Shown: positions 36,151-46,630 of the stretch, one piece after another
How the letters are laid out: each line of letters opens with the position of its first letter
Numbering within the stretch: the first letter of the stretch is position 1
Assembly: GCF_900446255.1 (NCBI RefSeq)
Contig: NZ_UIGI01000001.1
Coordinates: 3,064,763 to 3,128,762 of the forward strand
Direction: 5' to 3'
DNA length: 64,000 bases
Source: Buttiauxella agrestis
GTDB lineage: Bacteria > Pseudomonadota > Gammaproteobacteria > Enterobacterales > Enterobacteriaceae
Position numbers and translations under genes: made by a program
Notes under the pieces: generated by a model
What the model saw: the letters and a program-made list of their open reading frames with translations, nothing else
Told to the model about the DNA's origin: nothing
Databases searched by the model: none

Positions 36151-37080
36151 TTATTGCTCGAGCGCCGCTGACAATGCAACTGGCTCGTTAATGGCCGATG
36201 CAGTCAGTGTGTCAACAATACGTTTTGTCAGACCAGTCAACACTTTACCTGGCCCTACTTCCAGCAGCTGGGTCACACCCTGCGCTGCCATAAACTCTAC
36301 AGATTTAGTCCACTGTACAGGGCTGTACAACTGACGTACCAGCGCGCTACGAATAGCTTCTGGTGATGTTTCGCACTTCACGTCCACGTTGTTCACAACC
36401 GGAACTGCTGGCGCGTTGAAAGTAATATTTTCCAGCGCGACGGCAAGTTTATCCGCCGCGGGTTTCATCAGTGCGCAGTGAGAGGGCACACTGACAGGCA
36501 GTGGCAGAGCGCGTTTTGCGCCGGCGGCTTTACAAGCTGCGCCTGCACGCTCAACAGCGTCTTTGTTGCCCGCAATCACTACCTGACCTGGTGAGTTGAA
36601 GTTCACCGGAGAAACCACTTCACCTTGAGCGGCTTCTTCGCAGGCTTTGGCAATAGATGCATCATCAAGACCGATGATGGCATACATTGCGCCAGTGCCC
36701 GCAGGAACCGCTTCCTGCATCAATTTGCCGCGCAATTCAACCAGACGCACTGCGTCGGCGAAATCAATCACGCCTGCACAAACCAGAGCTGAATATTCGC
36801 CCAGGCTATGACCAGCCATCAACACAGGGCTTTTGCCGCCCTGCTGCTGCCAGACACGCCACAATGCAACAGATGCTGTCAGCAATGCAGGTTGTGTCTG
36901 CCAGGTCTTGTTCAGCTCTTCTGCTGGCCCTTGTTGGGTCAATGCCCACAAATCGTAGCCCAGCACGTCAGAAGCTTCACGGAAAGTGGCTTCTACAACA
37001 GGATTTGCTGCTGCAATTTCTGCCAGCATACCTACCGCTTGCGAACCCTGGCCTGGGAAAACAAAAGCAAATTGAGTCAT
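36151..37080 (-). CDS. fabD: FabD, malonyl-CoA:ACP transacylase
   Basis: Loads malonyl groups onto ACP. 309 aa from the ATG at 37080 (MTQFAFVFPGQGSQ), same as E. coli. Nucleophile Ser in the GHSLGEYSALVCAG motif (about 92) and catalytic His in VSVPSHCALM (about 201). A reading from 37101 would overlap fabH by four bases and has no homology. 17 bases after fabH. Confidence 0.97.
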   Translation of the reverse strand: MTQFAFVFPGQGSQAVGMLAEIAAANPVVEATFREASDVLGYDLWALTQQGPAEELNKTWQTQPALLTASVALWRVWQQQGGKSPVLMAGHSLGEYSALVCAGVIDFADAVRLVELRGKLMQEAVPAGTGAMYAIIGLDDASIAKACEEAAQGEVVSPVNFNSPGQVVIAGNKDAVERAGAACKAAGAKRALPLPVSVPSHCALMKPAADKLAVALENITFNAPAVPVVNNVDVKCETSPEAIRSALVRQLYSPVQWTKSVEFMAAQGVTQLLEVGPGKVLTGLTKRIVDTLTASAINEPVALSAALEQ

Positions 37081-37097
37081 GGTTAAATCCCTAATAA

Positions 37098-38051
37098 TCA
37101 AAAACGAACCAGTGCTGAACCCCAGGTAAAGCCGCCACCGAAGGCTTCGAGCAATACCAGTTGGCCACGTTGAATCCGTCCATCACGAACCGCTTCGTCC
37201 AGCGCTGCCGGTACGGAAGCCGCCGAAGTATTTCCGTGTCTGTCGAGCGTGACAACCACGTTATCCATCGACATGCCCAGCTTTTTCGCCGTCGCGCTAA
37301 TAATGCGCAGGTTCGCCTGATGTGGCACTAACCAGTCGAGCGCCGAGCGGTCGAGGTTATTGGCAGCCAGGGTTTCATCAACGATGTGAGCAAGCTCAGT
37401 CACCGCGACTTTAAAGACTTCGTTACCCGCCATGGTCAGGTGAATTGAATTTTCAGGATTCACGCGATCGACGTTTGGCAGCATTAACAGCTCACCGTAA
37501 CGACCATCTGCATGCAGATGGGTGGAGATGATGCCCGGTTCTTCGGAAGCGCCAAGCACAACAGCACCTGCACCATCACCAAAAATAATAATCGTTCCAC
37601 GATCGGTTGGATCGCAAGTACGTGCCAGCACGTCAGAGCCAATCACCAGTGCGTGTTTTACTGCGCCAGACTTCACGTAAAGATCAGCAACGCTTAATGC
37701 ATAGGTGAAACCTGCGCAAGCCGCTGCGACATCAAACGCCGGGCAACCTTTGATCTCCAACATTGCCTGCACCTGGCAAGCCGCGCTTGGGAAAGCGTGT
37801 GTTGAGGACGTGGTGGCAACAATGATTAAGCCGATTTCGGATTTATCAATACCGGCCATTTCCAGGGCGCGAGTTGCTGCTGCAAACCCCATCGTTGCCA
37901 CGGTTTCGTTTGGCGCGGCGATATGGCGTTCACGAATACCTGTACGGGTGACAATCCACTCGTCAGAAGTATCCACCATTTTTTCCAGGTCGGCGTTGGT
38001 ACGCACTTGTTCAGGCAGATAGCTGCCCGTACCAATAATCTTCGTATACAT
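37098..38051 (-). CDS. fabH: FabH, beta-ketoacyl-ACP synthase III
   Basis: Starts fatty-acid synthesis from acetyl-CoA and malonyl-ACP. 317 aa. Catalytic Cys in DVAAACAGF (about 112), His in [12 protein letters not shown] (about 244), Asn in [10 protein letters not shown] (about 274). ATG at 38051. It follows plsX by five bases. Confidence 0.97.
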   Translation of the reverse strand: MYTKIIGTGSYLPEQVRTNADLEKMVDTSDEWIVTRTGIRERHIAAPNETVATMGFAAATRALEMAGIDKSEIGLIIVATTSSTHAFPSAACQVQAMLEIKGCPAFDVAAACAGFTYALSVADLYVKSGAVKHALVIGSDVLARTCDPTDRGTIIIFGDGAGAVVLGASEEPGIISTHLHADGRYGELLMLPNVDRVNPENSIHLTMAGNEVFKVAVTELAHIVDETLAANNLDRSALDWLVPHQANLRIISATAKKLGMSMDNVVVTLDRHGNTSAASVPAALDEAVRDGRIQRGQLVLLEAFGGGFTWGSALVRF

Positions 38052-38056
38052 GTACG

Positions 38057-39091
38057 TCAGTCACTCTTGGGTAATACTGATTCCAGGCGGGCAGCAATCC
38101 GGGTAGGGACTTGCCGCGCCACCGCCTGCACTGCCTGTTCAATCGCGACAACAAACGCTCGCTGATTGGCCGCTCCGTGACTCTTAATCACTGTGCCGCG
38201 CAATCCTAACAGACAGGCGCCATTATACTGGTCGGGGTTGAGGTGACTGAATCGCCTGCTCAGGCTTTTTTGTAACCAATGTTTCAATATAATTAGCCAC
38301 CACGACCTTTTTTTCCCTTCGCCCTGAGATTTCAAAAGCGAGAGGAACATTCTTGCAACCCCTTCCATCGTTTTAAGGGTGACGTTACCGACAAAGCCAT
38401 CACACACCAATACGTCGGTTTTTCCCGTCAACAACTCATTCGCTTCAAGATAACCAATATAGTTGATAGAAGGCATTGTTTTTAATAATGCTGATGCATC
38501 GCGAATGCTGTCGAGACCTTTTGTCTCTTCTTCGCCAATGTTCAATAACGCGACTCTGGGAGAACTGATGCCGAGAAGTTCCTCTGCCATCACAGAACCC
38601 ATAATCGCAAATTGCACCAACATATTACTGTCACATTCAACGTTCGCACCGAGATCCAGCACGACAGTTTTACCTTTTTGCTGATGCGGTAACACCGTCA
38701 TCAGCGCCGGGCGCTCAATTCCTTCAATCGGTTTGAGCAATAATTTAGCCAGGCCCATCAGAGCGCCGGTATTTCCTGCGCTTACGCAAGCTTGCGCTCG
38801 CCCTTCTTTCACTAACTCAAGCGCCACTCGCATTGAGGATCCGCGACTATTGCGGATCGCTTGCGAAGGCCTTGCATCACTGGCAATAACCGACTCCGCA
38901 GGCACAATCTGCGCACGTGAGCGTTTTTCAAAATCAGCTTTGGCAAGTAATGGCGTGATGGCGTCGGGGTCACCGACTAATAGAAGATTTAGCTCGGAAT
39001 TAGAGTCCAGTGCCTGCAATGCTGCAGGCACTGTCACGGAAGGACCGAAGTCCCCACCCATGGCATCTAACGCAAGGGTTAGACGTCTCAA
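38057..39091 (-). CDS. plsX: PlsX, phosphate acyltransferase
   Basis: Makes acyl-phosphate from acyl-ACP for the PlsY route to phosphatidic acid. 344 aa; family motifs [41 protein letters not shown] and [18 protein letters not shown]. Start is TTG at 39091 (read [14 protein letters not shown]); no better codon lies nearby. About 12 residues shorter at the C-terminus than the E. coli protein as I recall it. 11 bases after rpmF. Confidence 0.95.
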   Translation of the reverse strand: MRRLTLALDAMGGDFGPSVTVPAALQALDSNSELNLLLVGDPDAITPLLAKADFEKRSRAQIVPAESVIASDARPSQAIRNSRGSSMRVALELVKEGRAQACVSAGNTGALMGLAKLLLKPIEGIERPALMTVLPHQQKGKTVVLDLGANVECDSNMLVQFAIMGSVMAEELLGISSPRVALLNIGEEETKGLDSIRDASALLKTMPSINYIGYLEANELLTGKTDVLVCDGFVGNVTLKTMEGVARMFLSLLKSQGEGKKRSWWLIILKHWLQKSLSRRFSHLNPDQYNGACLLGLRGTVIKSHGAANQRAFVVAIEQAVQAVARQVPTRIAARLESVLPKSD

Positions 39092-39102
39092 GGTATCGCC
39101 AA

Positions 39103-39273
39103 TTACTTGGAGATAACCTTGCGACCGCGGTAGAAACCGTCGGCGGTGATGTGGTGACGCAGATGAGTTTCGCCAGAAACTTTGTCCACGGATACTGCTG
39201 CTGTGGTCAGCGCGTCATGGGAACGACGCATGCCACGTTTGGAACGGGTTGGTTTATTCTGTTGTACGGCCAT
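39103..39273 (-). CDS. rpmF: RpmF, 50S ribosomal protein L32
   Basis: Small ribosomal protein, 56 aa: [20 protein letters not shown]..., ending [17 protein letters not shown]. One residue shorter than E. coli L32 (57), with the difference around [12 protein letters not shown]. Preceded by GAGGAGTAAGG. It sits between yceD and plsX as in other enterobacteria, linking ribosome and lipid synthesis in one operon. Confidence 0.97.
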   Translation of the reverse strand: MAVQQNKPTRSKRGMRRSHDALTTAAVSVDKVSGETHLRHHITADGFYRGRKVISK

Positions 39274-39289
39274 GGACCTTACTCCTCAA

Positions 39290-39811
39290 TTACTTACGCT
39301 TTAAACTGGCTAATACGGCAAATGGGTTTGGTTTCTCCGCCTCGGAAGGCAGTTTGCCAAAGACCATGTCCGCCTCGGACACTTCACAGTGTTCAGATTC
39401 ATGCACCGGAACGACTGGCAAGGAGAGGATAATTTCATCTTCTACCAACGCCAGAAGATCAATTTCACCAAATTCGTTGACCTGAACTGGTTCATATCCT
39501 TCCGGGAGTGCTTCAACCTGCTCGTCTTTGACGATCGGGCTAAAACAATACTGTGTGTAGACCTGATGGGCAAAGGGCTTTCCGCAACGCTGACATTCAA
39601 GCGTCAGCGACACCTTCGCATCACCGGTAAGAACCGCGAGGCGCTGGTTGTCGATGGCGAATGACATATCGCATTCCACATCACTGTCTACACTGACTAC
39701 AAACTCGGCGACACGCTCTACCTGAATAGGGGTGTAAACACCCGTGTAATCAAGGCGTTTTTGAGCCGTACGAACCGGGTCGAGAGTCAGGGGTAATTTT
39801 ACTTTTTGCAT
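39290..39811 (-). CDS. yceD: YceD, DUF177 protein linked to 23S rRNA metabolism
   Basis: 173 aa, same length and sequence pattern as E. coli YceD, including [22 protein letters not shown] and the Cys pair [25 protein letters not shown]177 proteins in bacteria and plants have been tied to 23S rRNA accumulation and are nearly always next to rpmF. ATG at 39811. Probably the first gene of yceD-rpmF-plsX-fabHDG-acpP. Confidence 0.93.
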   Translation of the reverse strand: MQKVKLPLTLDPVRTAQKRLDYTGVYTPIQVERVAEFVVSVDSDVECDMSFAIDNQRLAVLTGDAKVSLTLECQRCGKPFAHQVYTQYCFSPIVKDEQVEALPEGYEPVQVNEFGEIDLLALVEDEIILSLPVVPVHESEHCEVSEADMVFGKLPSEAEKPNPFAVLASLKRK

Positions 39812-39952
39812 AGGGCGCGCATATTAACTTTGTAACGTCATAGAGTCAAAGAAAATGGCCTGGAAACAGCGCCTTTTCTACTTATTCGCACACATTGCGG
39901 TGGCATAGTTTAAAATGCCTTTCCCCGAATCGCTATCATTAATGAAAAAAAT

Positions 39953-40537
39953 ATGACGCAAATTGTTCTCGCCTCAACTTCCCCATGGCGCCGGGAGCTA
40001 CTTGAAAAGCTGGGTATCCCCTTTATTACCGCGGCTCCGCAGGTGGATGAAACCCCTGTTCCCGGTGAAGATGCTCGCCACTTAGTCACACGTCTGGCAC
40101 AGGCCAAAGCTCAGGCATTGAGCCGTGAATATCCGAATCATATGATTATCGGCTCGGATCAGGTTTGTGTTTTAGATGGAAAAATAACCGGCAAACCGCA
40201 TAGCGAAGAAAAAGCCGTGGAGCAGCTCATGCTTGCTCGCAACAGTATCGTGACTTTTTATACTGGTCTGGCGCTTTATCATTCAGCTTCCGGGAATTTA
40301 CAGGTGGTTTGCGAACCTTTTGATGTGCATTTCCGTCATTTAAGCGAACAAGAAATTCGCCATTACGTGCGTAAAGAGCAGCCGCTACAGTGTGCCGGAA
40401 GTTTTAAAAGTGAAGGACTGGGAATTACGCTGTTCGAACGGCTTTCAGGAAAGGATCCGAATGCCCTGGTAGGACTACCGTTAATTAGCTTGTGCGAAAT
40501 GCTGCGCAACGAAGGCGTTAACCCGCTGCTGATGTAA
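39953..40537 (+). CDS. yceF: YceF, Maf-type 7-methyl-GTP pyrophosphatase
   Basis: Nucleotide house-cleaning enzyme of the Maf family. 194 aa with [18 protein letters not shown]-type N-terminus ([16 protein letters not shown]), [21 protein letters not shown] and [12 protein letters not shown], which fit the YceF (m7GTP) subgroup. ATG at 39953. Divergent from yceD across 141 bases and convergent with rluC. Confidence 0.93.
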   Translation: MTQIVLASTSPWRRELLEKLGIPFITAAPQVDETPVPGEDARHLVTRLAQAKAQALSREYPNHMIIGSDQVCVLDGKITGKPHSEEKAVEQLMLARNSIVTFYTGLALYHSASGNLQVVCEPFDVHFRHLSEQEIRHYVRKEQPLQCAGSFKSEGLGITLFERLSGKDPNALVGLPLISLCEMLRNEGVNPLLM

Positions 40538-40540
40538 ATG

Positions 40541-40568
40541 GTGGAGGGTGGATAGCTCCACCCTCCCA
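40541..40568. terminator. Inverted repeat between yceF and rluC
   Basis: GGAGGGTGGA-TAGC-TCCACCCTCC, a perfect 10-bp stem between two convergent stops. No T-run on either side, but position suggests a bidirectional terminator. Confidence 0.6.
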
Positions 40569-40575
40569 TATATAA

Positions 40576-41532
40576 CTAGCGCGCGTTGTTGCGTAACACA
40601 GTAAGGCAACGCTTCAACTGCTCATCCAGTGGCGCTTCTACCCGCATAATCTCGCCGGTATTAGGGTGAGTGAAGCGTAATGCCGCTGCGTGCAAGAACA
40701 GGCGGTTCAGACCGGTTCCGGCCAGTTGCTTATCAAACTCACGATCGCCATAGCGGTCGTCAAAAGCAATCGGATGACCGGCATGCAATGTATGCACACG
40801 AATCTGGTGAGTTCGTCCGGTAATCGGGCTACAACGCACAAGCGTGGCGAACGCATAGCGCTCTTCAACTTTGAAACGCGTTTCAGAAGGTTTGCCTTCG
40901 CTGTTAACCCGTACAATACGCTCACCGCTTTGCAGAATATTCTTCAGTAGCGGTGCCTGCACAGCTTTGACGTGTGATTGCCATTGGCCACGTACCAACG
41001 CCAGGTAATCCTTCTGCATCCCTTTTTCACGCAGTTGCTCATGCAACGAACGCAGTGCGGAACGCTTCTTCGCCACCAGCAAAATTCCGGAAGTGTCACG
41101 GTCAAGGCGATGCACAAGCTCGAGGAAACGAGCTTCCGGACGCAATGCACGCAAGCCTTCAATCACACCAAAGCTTAAACCACTGCCGCCGTGAACCGCC
41201 GTGCCAGACGGCTTGTTGAGCACCAGAATATGGTCATCTTCATAAATAATCGCGTCAGTCAGCGCGGCGACTTTTTGTAGATGTGGTGAAACGGCTTCTT
41301 CTTCACGTTCGGCTACGCGAACCGGCGGAATACGAATTTCGTCGCCATCCTGGATTTTATATTCAGGTTTAATGCGTTTTTTATTCACGCGCACTTCGCC
41401 TTTACGCAAAATGCGATAAATCATACTTTTCGGCACGCCTTTCAAGCGGGCGAGCAAAAAGTTATCGATACGCTGCCCAGCTTCGTCAGAAGAAATGGCA
41501 ACGATTTGTACTGAAGGTGTCGGAGTTTTCAT
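40576..41532 (-). CDS. rluC: RluC, 23S rRNA pseudouridine synthase (955/2504/2580)
   Basis: Converts three uridines in 23S rRNA. 318 aa from the ATG at 41532 ([27 protein letters not shown]), against 319 in E. coli. S4-like RNA-binding segment at about 15-80 ([26 protein letters not shown]), catalytic Asp in [17 protein letters not shown], and GRTHQIRVH. Reading further upstream adds 55 unrelated residues. Divergent from rne. Confidence 0.96.
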   Translation of the reverse strand: MKTPTPSVQIVAISSDEAGQRIDNFLLARLKGVPKSMIYRILRKGEVRVNKKRIKPEYKIQDGDEIRIPPVRVAEREEEAVSPHLQKVAALTDAIIYEDDHILVLNKPSGTAVHGGSGLSFGVIEGLRALRPEARFLELVHRLDRDTSGILLVAKKRSALRSLHEQLREKGMQKDYLALVRGQWQSHVKAVQAPLLKNILQSGERIVRVNSEGKPSETRFKVEERYAFATLVRCSPITGRTHQIRVHTLHAGHPIAFDDRYGDREFDKQLAGTGLNRLFLHAAALRFTHPNTGEIMRVEAPLDEQLKRCLTVLRNNAR

Positions 41533-41700
41533 GGTCGGCGATTCTAAATAGCGTGCGCGCATAGCGCCACTCATTTTTATGTGCTTAACTGAGAATCTGC
41601 CTGGTTTTAAGTCGCCTGACTCCCCTTTTTCAGTTTTCTGCGACATGCAGCGAAAAAGTGAGTTAAAAAACTGTAAGAAACGAGGCATCAAAGGCAAAAG
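41533..41700. other. rluC upstream half of the rluC/rne intergenic region
   Basis: Should contain the rluC promoter on the minus strand. I could not choose a convincing -35/-10 pair. No gene or repeat is visible in these 168 bases. Confidence 0.3.
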
Positions 41701-41707
41701 TCATCTT

Positions 41708-41715
41708 GCTATAAT
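41708..41715 (+). promoter_or_regulatory. rne promoter, extended -10
   Basis: TG-C-TATAAT is an extended -10 element (TATAAT at 41710-41715) about 390 bases upstream of rne, where the E. coli rne P1 lies. No good -35 is seen, consistent with an extended -10 promoter. Confidence 0.6.
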
Positions 41716-41721
41716 AAGGTT

Positions 41722-42103
41722 AGCAATGGAATAATGTTGCGGTTTTCCGTGTTGATACTTGTTAGAACAAGGAATTTTGCGGAATTACCAGTTTTGCCTG
41801 AACGTCCATCCACGCAGCAATGGCGTAAGACGTATTGTACTTTCAGGCAGTTAGCGGGCTGCGGGTTGCAGCCTGACCGGTAAAATGGAATCAACTCTTA
41901 AGAAATATTCTAAGGTTATTCCCACGATAATTGCGCTGTATTTCCGTATGAAATACAGGCTACCGACACTTTGCGCCTCTCAGCAAGCGACAACCGTGAG
42001 GTTGGCGACTTAGCGTTTAGTCACGAGGCCATCGGTTCACTCCCGGTCAGCGTCACCATGCCCGTAGCTTTGTCACCAATGTAAGAATAATGAGTAAGTT
42101 ACG
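41722..42103 (+). promoter_or_regulatory. rne 5' untranslated leader (autoregulatory)
   Basis: A long leader of about 380 nt aligns by eye to the E. coli rne leader over several blocks, such as CCACGCAGCAATGGCGTAAG, the AGGCAGTTAGCGGGCTGCGG block, and GTAAGAATAATGAGTAAG just before the start. In E. coli hairpins in this leader let RNase E cut its own mRNA. A GGCTGC-GGGTT-GCAGCC hairpin is at 41857-41873. Conservation is from memory of the E. coli sequence. Confidence 0.75.
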
Positions 42104-45100
42104 ATGAAAAGAATGCTAATAAACGCGACTCAGCAAGAAGAGTTGCGTGTCGCCCTTGTAGATGGGCAACGCCTGTACGATCTGGATATTGAAAGTCCTG
42201 GACACGAACAGAAAAAAGCTAACATCTATAAAGGCAAAATCACCCGTATTGAACCAAGTCTGGAAGCGGCATTTGTAGATTACGGCGCGGAACGTCATGG
42301 TTTCCTTCCTCTTAAAGAAATTGCCCGCGAATATTTCCCGTCTAATTATTCATCACATGGTCGTCCGAACATTAAAGATGTTTTGCGCGAAGGCCAGGAA
42401 GTGATTGTTCAGATTGATAAAGAAGAACGTGGTAATAAAGGCGCAGCCTTAACCACCTTTATTAGTCTGGCCGGTAGTTATTTGGTATTGATGCCGAACA
42501 ACCCACGTGCAGGTGGTATTTCCCGCCGTATCGAAGGTGACGACCGTACCGAACTGAAAGAAGCCCTTTCCTCTCTGGAACTGCCAGATGGCATGGGTCT
42601 GATTGTACGTACTGCTGGCGTGGGTAAATCCGCTGAAGCACTGCAATGGGATTTAAGCTTCCGCCTGAAGCATTGGGAAGCGATTCAAAAAGCGGCAGAA
42701 AACCGCCCTGCTCCATTCCTTATTCACCAGGAAAGCAACGTTATTGTGCGTGCTTTCCGTGATTACCTGCGTCAGGACATCGGTGAAATTCTTATCGATA
42801 ACCCGAAAGTACTTGAGCTGGCTCGCCAGCATATCGGTGCTCTGGGTCGCCCTGATTTCAGCAGCAAAATTAAGCTCTACACCGGTGAAATCCCGCTGTT
42901 TAGCCACTACCAGATTGAATCGCAGATTGAATCCGCTTTCCAGCGTGAAGTCCGTCTGCCGTCCGGTGGCTCGATTGTTATCGACTCCACCGAAGCATTA
43001 ACCGCTATCGACATCAACTCCGCGCGCGCAACTCGCGGTGGCGACATCGAAGAAACGGCATTTAATACCAACCTTGAAGCGGCTGATGAAATCGCGCGCC
43101 AACTGCGTTTGCGTGATCTCGGCGGTTTGATTGTTATCGACTTCATCGATATGACGCCTGTGCGCCACCAGCGTGCAGTTGAAAACCGTCTGCGTGAAGC
43201 TGTCCGTCAGGACAGGGCTCGTATCCAGATTAGCCATATCTCTCGCTTTGGCCTGCTGGAAATGTCTCGTCAGCGTCTCTCCCCTTCTCTGGGCGAGTCC
43301 AGCCACCACGTCTGCCCGCGTTGTAGCGGCACAGGTACGGTGCGTGACAACGAATCCATGGCACTCTCCATTCTGCGTCTGATTGAAGAAGAAGCGCTGA
43401 AAGAGAATACCCAAGAAGTTCATGCGATTGTACCGGTGCCGATTGCTTCTTACCTGCTGAACGAAAAACGTGATGCGGTGAGTGCGATTGAAACCCGTCA
43501 GGGCGGCGTGAAAGCCATCATCGTTCCTAACGATCAGATGGAAACTCCACACTATTCCGTTCTGCGTGTCCGCAAAGGCGAAGAAACCAAAACGCTGAGC
43601 TACATGCTGCCTAAGCTGCATGAAGAAGAGATGGCGATGCCTTCTGATGAAGAGTACGCCGAGCGTAAACGCCCAGAGCAACCTGCGCTTGCAACCTTCG
43701 TCATGCCTGACGTGCCGCCTGCACCGCCAGAATCTTCACCTGTGGCTGCCACACCGGCTCCAGCAGTTAAAGCTGCCGTTGCCAAAACAGCAACCCCTGA
43801 GCAGCCAGGCCTTCTGAGCCGCTTCTTCGGCGCGTTGAAAAACCTGTTTGCAGGCGAATCAACGACTGAAAGCAAAGAAGTTCAGGAAGCAAAACCTGCT
43901 GAGACTGAAAGCCAGCGTCAGGGCCAGGAACGTCGCAATAACCGTCGTCCGAATAACCGCCGTGACCGTAACGATCGTGGCGATCGCAACAATCGCGACC
44001 GTGATAATCGTGGCGAAGGCCGTGATAACCGTAGCGAAAATCGTGACAACCGTGAGCCACGTGAAAATCGTGATCGCGATGATAACCGCCGCAATCGCCG
44101 CCAGGGTCAGCAGCAAAATACGGAAGTGCGTGAAAATCGCCCGAACGTGGCTGTTGAAGAAGCTGAAAAGCCAAAAGCCCGTGACGAGCAGCAACCACGC
44201 CGCGAACGTAACCGTCGCCGCAGCGATGATAAGCGCCAGGCACAGCAGGAAGTTAAAGTTCTGCAACGTGATGACGCGGTAGCAGAAGTTGAAGTCGAAG
44301 CGGAACAGGAAGAACGCGTCCAGGTTATGCCGCGTCGTAAGCAACGCCAGTTGAGCCAGAAAGTTCGCTTTGAATCTGAACAAGATTCTGCGGCTGAAGT
44401 TGTGGCAACACCGGTAGTGGCCCAGGCCCAGGCACCGGCTGCACGTACCGAACTGGCGACTATCCCGTTACCAGCCGTTATCGATAAGCCTGTTGAGAAG
44501 GCTGAAAAGTCGAATGTTGAGCAAGATGACAACAACGACTCTCGTAACGACTCTAACGGTATGCCACGTCGTTCTCGCCGTTCTCCACGCCATCTGCGCG
44601 TGAGTGGTCAGCGTCGTCGCCGTTATCGCGATGAGCGTTACCCAACGCAATCACCAATGCCATTGATCGTTGCTTGTGCCTCTCCAGAACTGGCATCGGG
44701 TAAAGCCTGGATTAATTATCCGGTTGCTCGTACTCAAGAAGAGTCGCAGTACGAAAACAACGTTGATCATGCACCTGCCTTTGTTTCTCACGAGCAAGAG
44801 ACTGCATACGTTCACAACGCACAGCCCGTCGCTCAGGAGTTTGTTGCAGCGCAGACTGTTGTTGAAAACGTAAAAGTTGAAGACGTAAAAGTTGAAAGCG
44901 TGCAGGCTGAAAATGTTCAAGCTGAACAAATTCAGGTTGAAGCACCACACGTTGAAACCACGCATCCGGAAGTGATTGCCGCTCCAGTTAACGAGCAGCC
45001 GCATCTGATTGCAGCGCAAGATGAAGTTGTTGCTGAACAAGTGATTGATGAAGTTGAGCCTGCACAAGAAGCTGTTGCTGTCGAAACTCATCAGCAACAG

Positions 45101-45493
45101 GCAGCAGAACTTGCTCAGGTTGCTCCGGTAGTCGTTGAAGAAACTGCACCTGAAGCGCCGGTTGAAGAAGTGAAACCAGTAGAAGCGGTTGAAGCTCAAC
45201 AGCCTGTTGCTCAGGAGTCCGTTGTTGATGTGCAGCCTGAGCCTAAACTGGCTCCTGTGCAGCCAGCTCCTCAAGTGGAAACTGCGCCAGCACAGCCAGT
45301 TGTTGCACATGTGATTAAACATGCAACGGCACCAATGACGAAAGCTCCAGCGCCGGATTACAACCCGGAAGCACCACGCCAGAGCGATTGGGTTCGCCCA
45401 ACGTATGAGTTCAGTGGCCGTGGTTCTGCTGGCGCTAACAGCGCAACGCATCAGGCAACTGCTCCTGCTACACGCCCGCAAAGCGCTGAATAA
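42104..45493 (+). CDS. rne: RNase E, essential endoribonuclease and degradosome scaffold
   Basis: Single-strand-specific endonuclease for mRNA decay and rRNA/tRNA processing. 1129 aa, longer than E. coli (1061). Catalytic half is nearly identical to E. coli: S1 domain (about 35-125), 5' sensor, DNase I-like part with catalytic Asp residues in TAIDINSA (about 303) and VIDFIDM (about 346), and the zinc link CPRCSGTGT (404-407). Then the membrane-targeting helix [13 protein letters not shown], an Arg/Asn/Asp-rich RNA-binding stretch, the second Arg-rich RNA-binding segment ([22 protein letters not shown]) and an acidic Val/Glu/Ala-rich tail with pentapeptide repeats. ATG at 42104. Confidence 0.97.
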   Translation: MKRMLINATQQEELRVALVDGQRLYDLDIESPGHEQKKANIYKGKITRIEPSLEAAFVDYGAERHGFLPLKEIAREYFPSNYSSHGRPNIKDVLREGQEVIVQIDKEERGNKGAALTTFISLAGSYLVLMPNNPRAGGISRRIEGDDRTELKEALSSLELPDGMGLIVRTAGVGKSAEALQWDLSFRLKHWEAIQKAAENRPAPFLIHQESNVIVRAFRDYLRQDIGEILIDNPKVLELARQHIGALGRPDFSSKIKLYTGEIPLFSHYQIESQIESAFQREVRLPSGGSIVIDSTEALTAIDINSARATRGGDIEETAFNTNLEAADEIARQLRLRDLGGLIVIDFIDMTPVRHQRAVENRLREAVRQDRARIQISHISRFGLLEMSRQRLSPSLGESSHHVCPRCSGTGTVRDNESMALSILRLIEEEALKENTQEVHAIVPVPIASYLLNEKRDAVSAIETRQGGVKAIIVPNDQMETPHYSVLRVRKGEETKTLSYMLPKLHEEEMAMPSDEEYAERKRPEQPALATFVMPDVPPAPPESSPVAATPAPAVKAAVAKTATPEQPGLLSRFFGALKNLFAGESTTESKEVQEAKPAETESQRQGQERRNNRRPNNRRDRNDRGDRNNRDRDNRGEGRDNRSENRDNREPRENRDRDDNRRNRRQGQQQNTEVRENRPNVAVEEAEKPKARDEQQPRRERNRRRSDDKRQAQQEVKVLQRDDAVAEVEVEAEQEERVQVMPRRKQRQLSQKVRFESEQDSAAEVVATPVVAQAQAPAARTELATIPLPAVIDKPVEKAEKSNVEQDDNNDSRNDSNGMPRRSRRSPRHLRVSGQRRRRYRDERYPTQSPMPLIVACASPELASGKAWINYPVARTQEESQYENNVDHAPAFVSHEQETAYVHNAQPVAQEFVAAQTVVENVKVEDVKVESVQAENVQAEQIQVEAPHVETTHPEVIAAPVNEQPHLIAAQDEVVAEQVIDEVEPAQEAVAVETHQQQAAELAQVAPVVVEETAPEAPVEEVKPVEAVEAQQPVAQESVVDVQPEPKLAPVQPAPQVETAPAQPVVAHVIKHATAPMTKAPAPDYNPEAPRQSDWVRPTYEFSGRGSAGANSATHQATAPATRPQSAE
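44870..44944 (+). repeat. In-frame 15-base repeat, five pentapeptides in the RNase E tail
   Basis: Residues 923-947 read [25 protein letters not shown]: five units of [VI][KQ][VA]E followed by a variable residue. The DNA units are also similar, so the tail probably grew by slippage. It lies in the disordered scaffold and helps to explain the extra length over E. coli RNase E. Confidence 0.8.
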
Positions 45494-45508
45494 TCGCTAA
45501 GCGTTGCG

Positions 45509-45545
45509 AAAAAGCCGACCGGGAAACCGGTCGGCTTTTTTATTT
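45509..45545 (+). terminator. rne terminator
   Basis: AAAAAGCCGACCGG-GAAA-CCGGTCGGCTTTTT plus more T residues is a strong rho-independent terminator 16 bases after the rne stop. Confidence 0.9.
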
Positions 45546-45572
45546 GTTACGCCCCAACACCTGAATTTAAGA

Positions 45573-45608
45573 CAAAAAAAAGCCCACTCCGGGGTGCTGA
45601 AGTGGGCA
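45573..45608 (-). terminator. flgL terminator
   Basis: Minus-strand GCCCACT-TCAGCACCCCGG-AGTGGGC followed by eight T residues, 45 bases past flgL. Confidence 0.8.
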
Positions 45609-45651
45609 TATAAAGCGTACTCAGTTTCAAAGCACGCCCAAAAAGGTAAAA

Positions 45652-46614
45652 TTATTTATTTAGTTGGAACAGAGACATACCCTGCATATCGCTAAAGGCT
45701 TTGTAAGACGCCTGAAGCGCTGCCTGCTGCATAACGTAAGAAGATATCGCTGAGTTCCAGTCCACATCCACCAGGTCGCTCATTTGCTGCGCCTGGCCCA
45801 GGGCACGGTCATTGCCTAACTCGTCAAGCTTATCCAACTCACTGAGTTGCGTACCCAATTCTGCACGGACCGTCAGCACGTTGTTCAGAGAGTTTTTCAA
45901 TCCACGGCTGGTTTTATCAATGGCCGCAGTTAAATCTGCTTTGCCTGCATCATCTAAACCTTCGGTTGGTGTTCTCAGGGTTTTGACGGCGGAGTCCAGC
46001 ATATTGAACAAGTTGGTTTCCGAAGTACCATTCCCAGGCTCTGGCACCGCATTGCTGGTGATTGAGTTGAAAATTTGGGTTCCGGTATGGCCAATGGTCA
46101 TGGTACGCGCCGCATCGACACTTTGAGATACCGGCGTATCGCCACCTTTATAAGTGACGCTTCCGGCTGTACCGCTAAACGGTGCAGCTTCGGTTTTGTA
46201 CCCGGCAAAAATATAGCGCCCGTTGCCATCAGTGCTGTTGGCAAGGTTCATTATTTGGTTGCGGATACCTTCCAGATCGGTCGCCAGAGACGCACGGTCA
46301 TCATCGCTTAATGTGCCGTTATTGGCATAAACGATTTTTTCCTGCGCTGACTGAATCGCTGTTGTCACCTGCCCAAGCACGTTTTCTTCCAGTGAAACTT
46401 TTTGCGTCGCAAAAGTACGCGCCAAAGCATACTGGCTATTTTGTGCCTGAGCCTGAGAAAGCACCACGGCTTGTGAAGCAGCAATCGGATCGTCAGACGG
46501 CTTAGTCACGCGCTTACCGGTCGACATCTGCTCGCCATAACGCAACCATTCACTTTGTGAGTTGGTCACGCCACGCATATTCTGCTGGTACATCATTGCG
46601 GTACTGATACGCAT
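45652..46614 (-). CDS. flgL: FlgL, hook-filament junction protein 2 (HAP3)
   Basis: Junction protein joining hook to filament. 320 aa (E. coli 317). Flagellin-like conserved ends: N-terminal NMRGVTNSQSEWLRYGEQMSTGKRVTKPSDDPIAASQAV and C-terminal MSDLVDVDWNSAISSYVMQQAALQASYKAF...LFQLNK, with a variable middle. ATG at 46614, 16 bases after flgK and in one transcript with it. Confidence 0.96.
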   Translation of the reverse strand: MRISTAMMYQQNMRGVTNSQSEWLRYGEQMSTGKRVTKPSDDPIAASQAVVLSQAQAQNSQYALARTFATQKVSLEENVLGQVTTAIQSAQEKIVYANNGTLSDDDRASLATDLEGIRNQIMNLANSTDGNGRYIFAGYKTEAAPFSGTAGSVTYKGGDTPVSQSVDAARTMTIGHTGTQIFNSITSNAVPEPGNGTSETNLFNMLDSAVKTLRTPTEGLDDAGKADLTAAIDKTSRGLKNSLNNVLTVRAELGTQLSELDKLDELGNDRALGQAQQMSDLVDVDWNSAISSYVMQQAALQASYKAFSDMQGMSLFQLNK

Positions 46615-46630
46615 ACGCCAGATTCCTTAA

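Noticed and set aside
39812-39952. Possible small RNA between yceD and yceF (E. coli has SraB in this neighbourhood)
   Set aside because: I could not identify a conserved RNA sequence or a terminator pattern in these 141 bases.
44651-45481. Long open frame (276 codons) antisense to the 3' part of rne
   Set aside because: The opposite strand of a low-complexity Val/Glu/Ala-coding region stays open by composition. The translated product is repetitive and there is no ribosome-binding site or homology.
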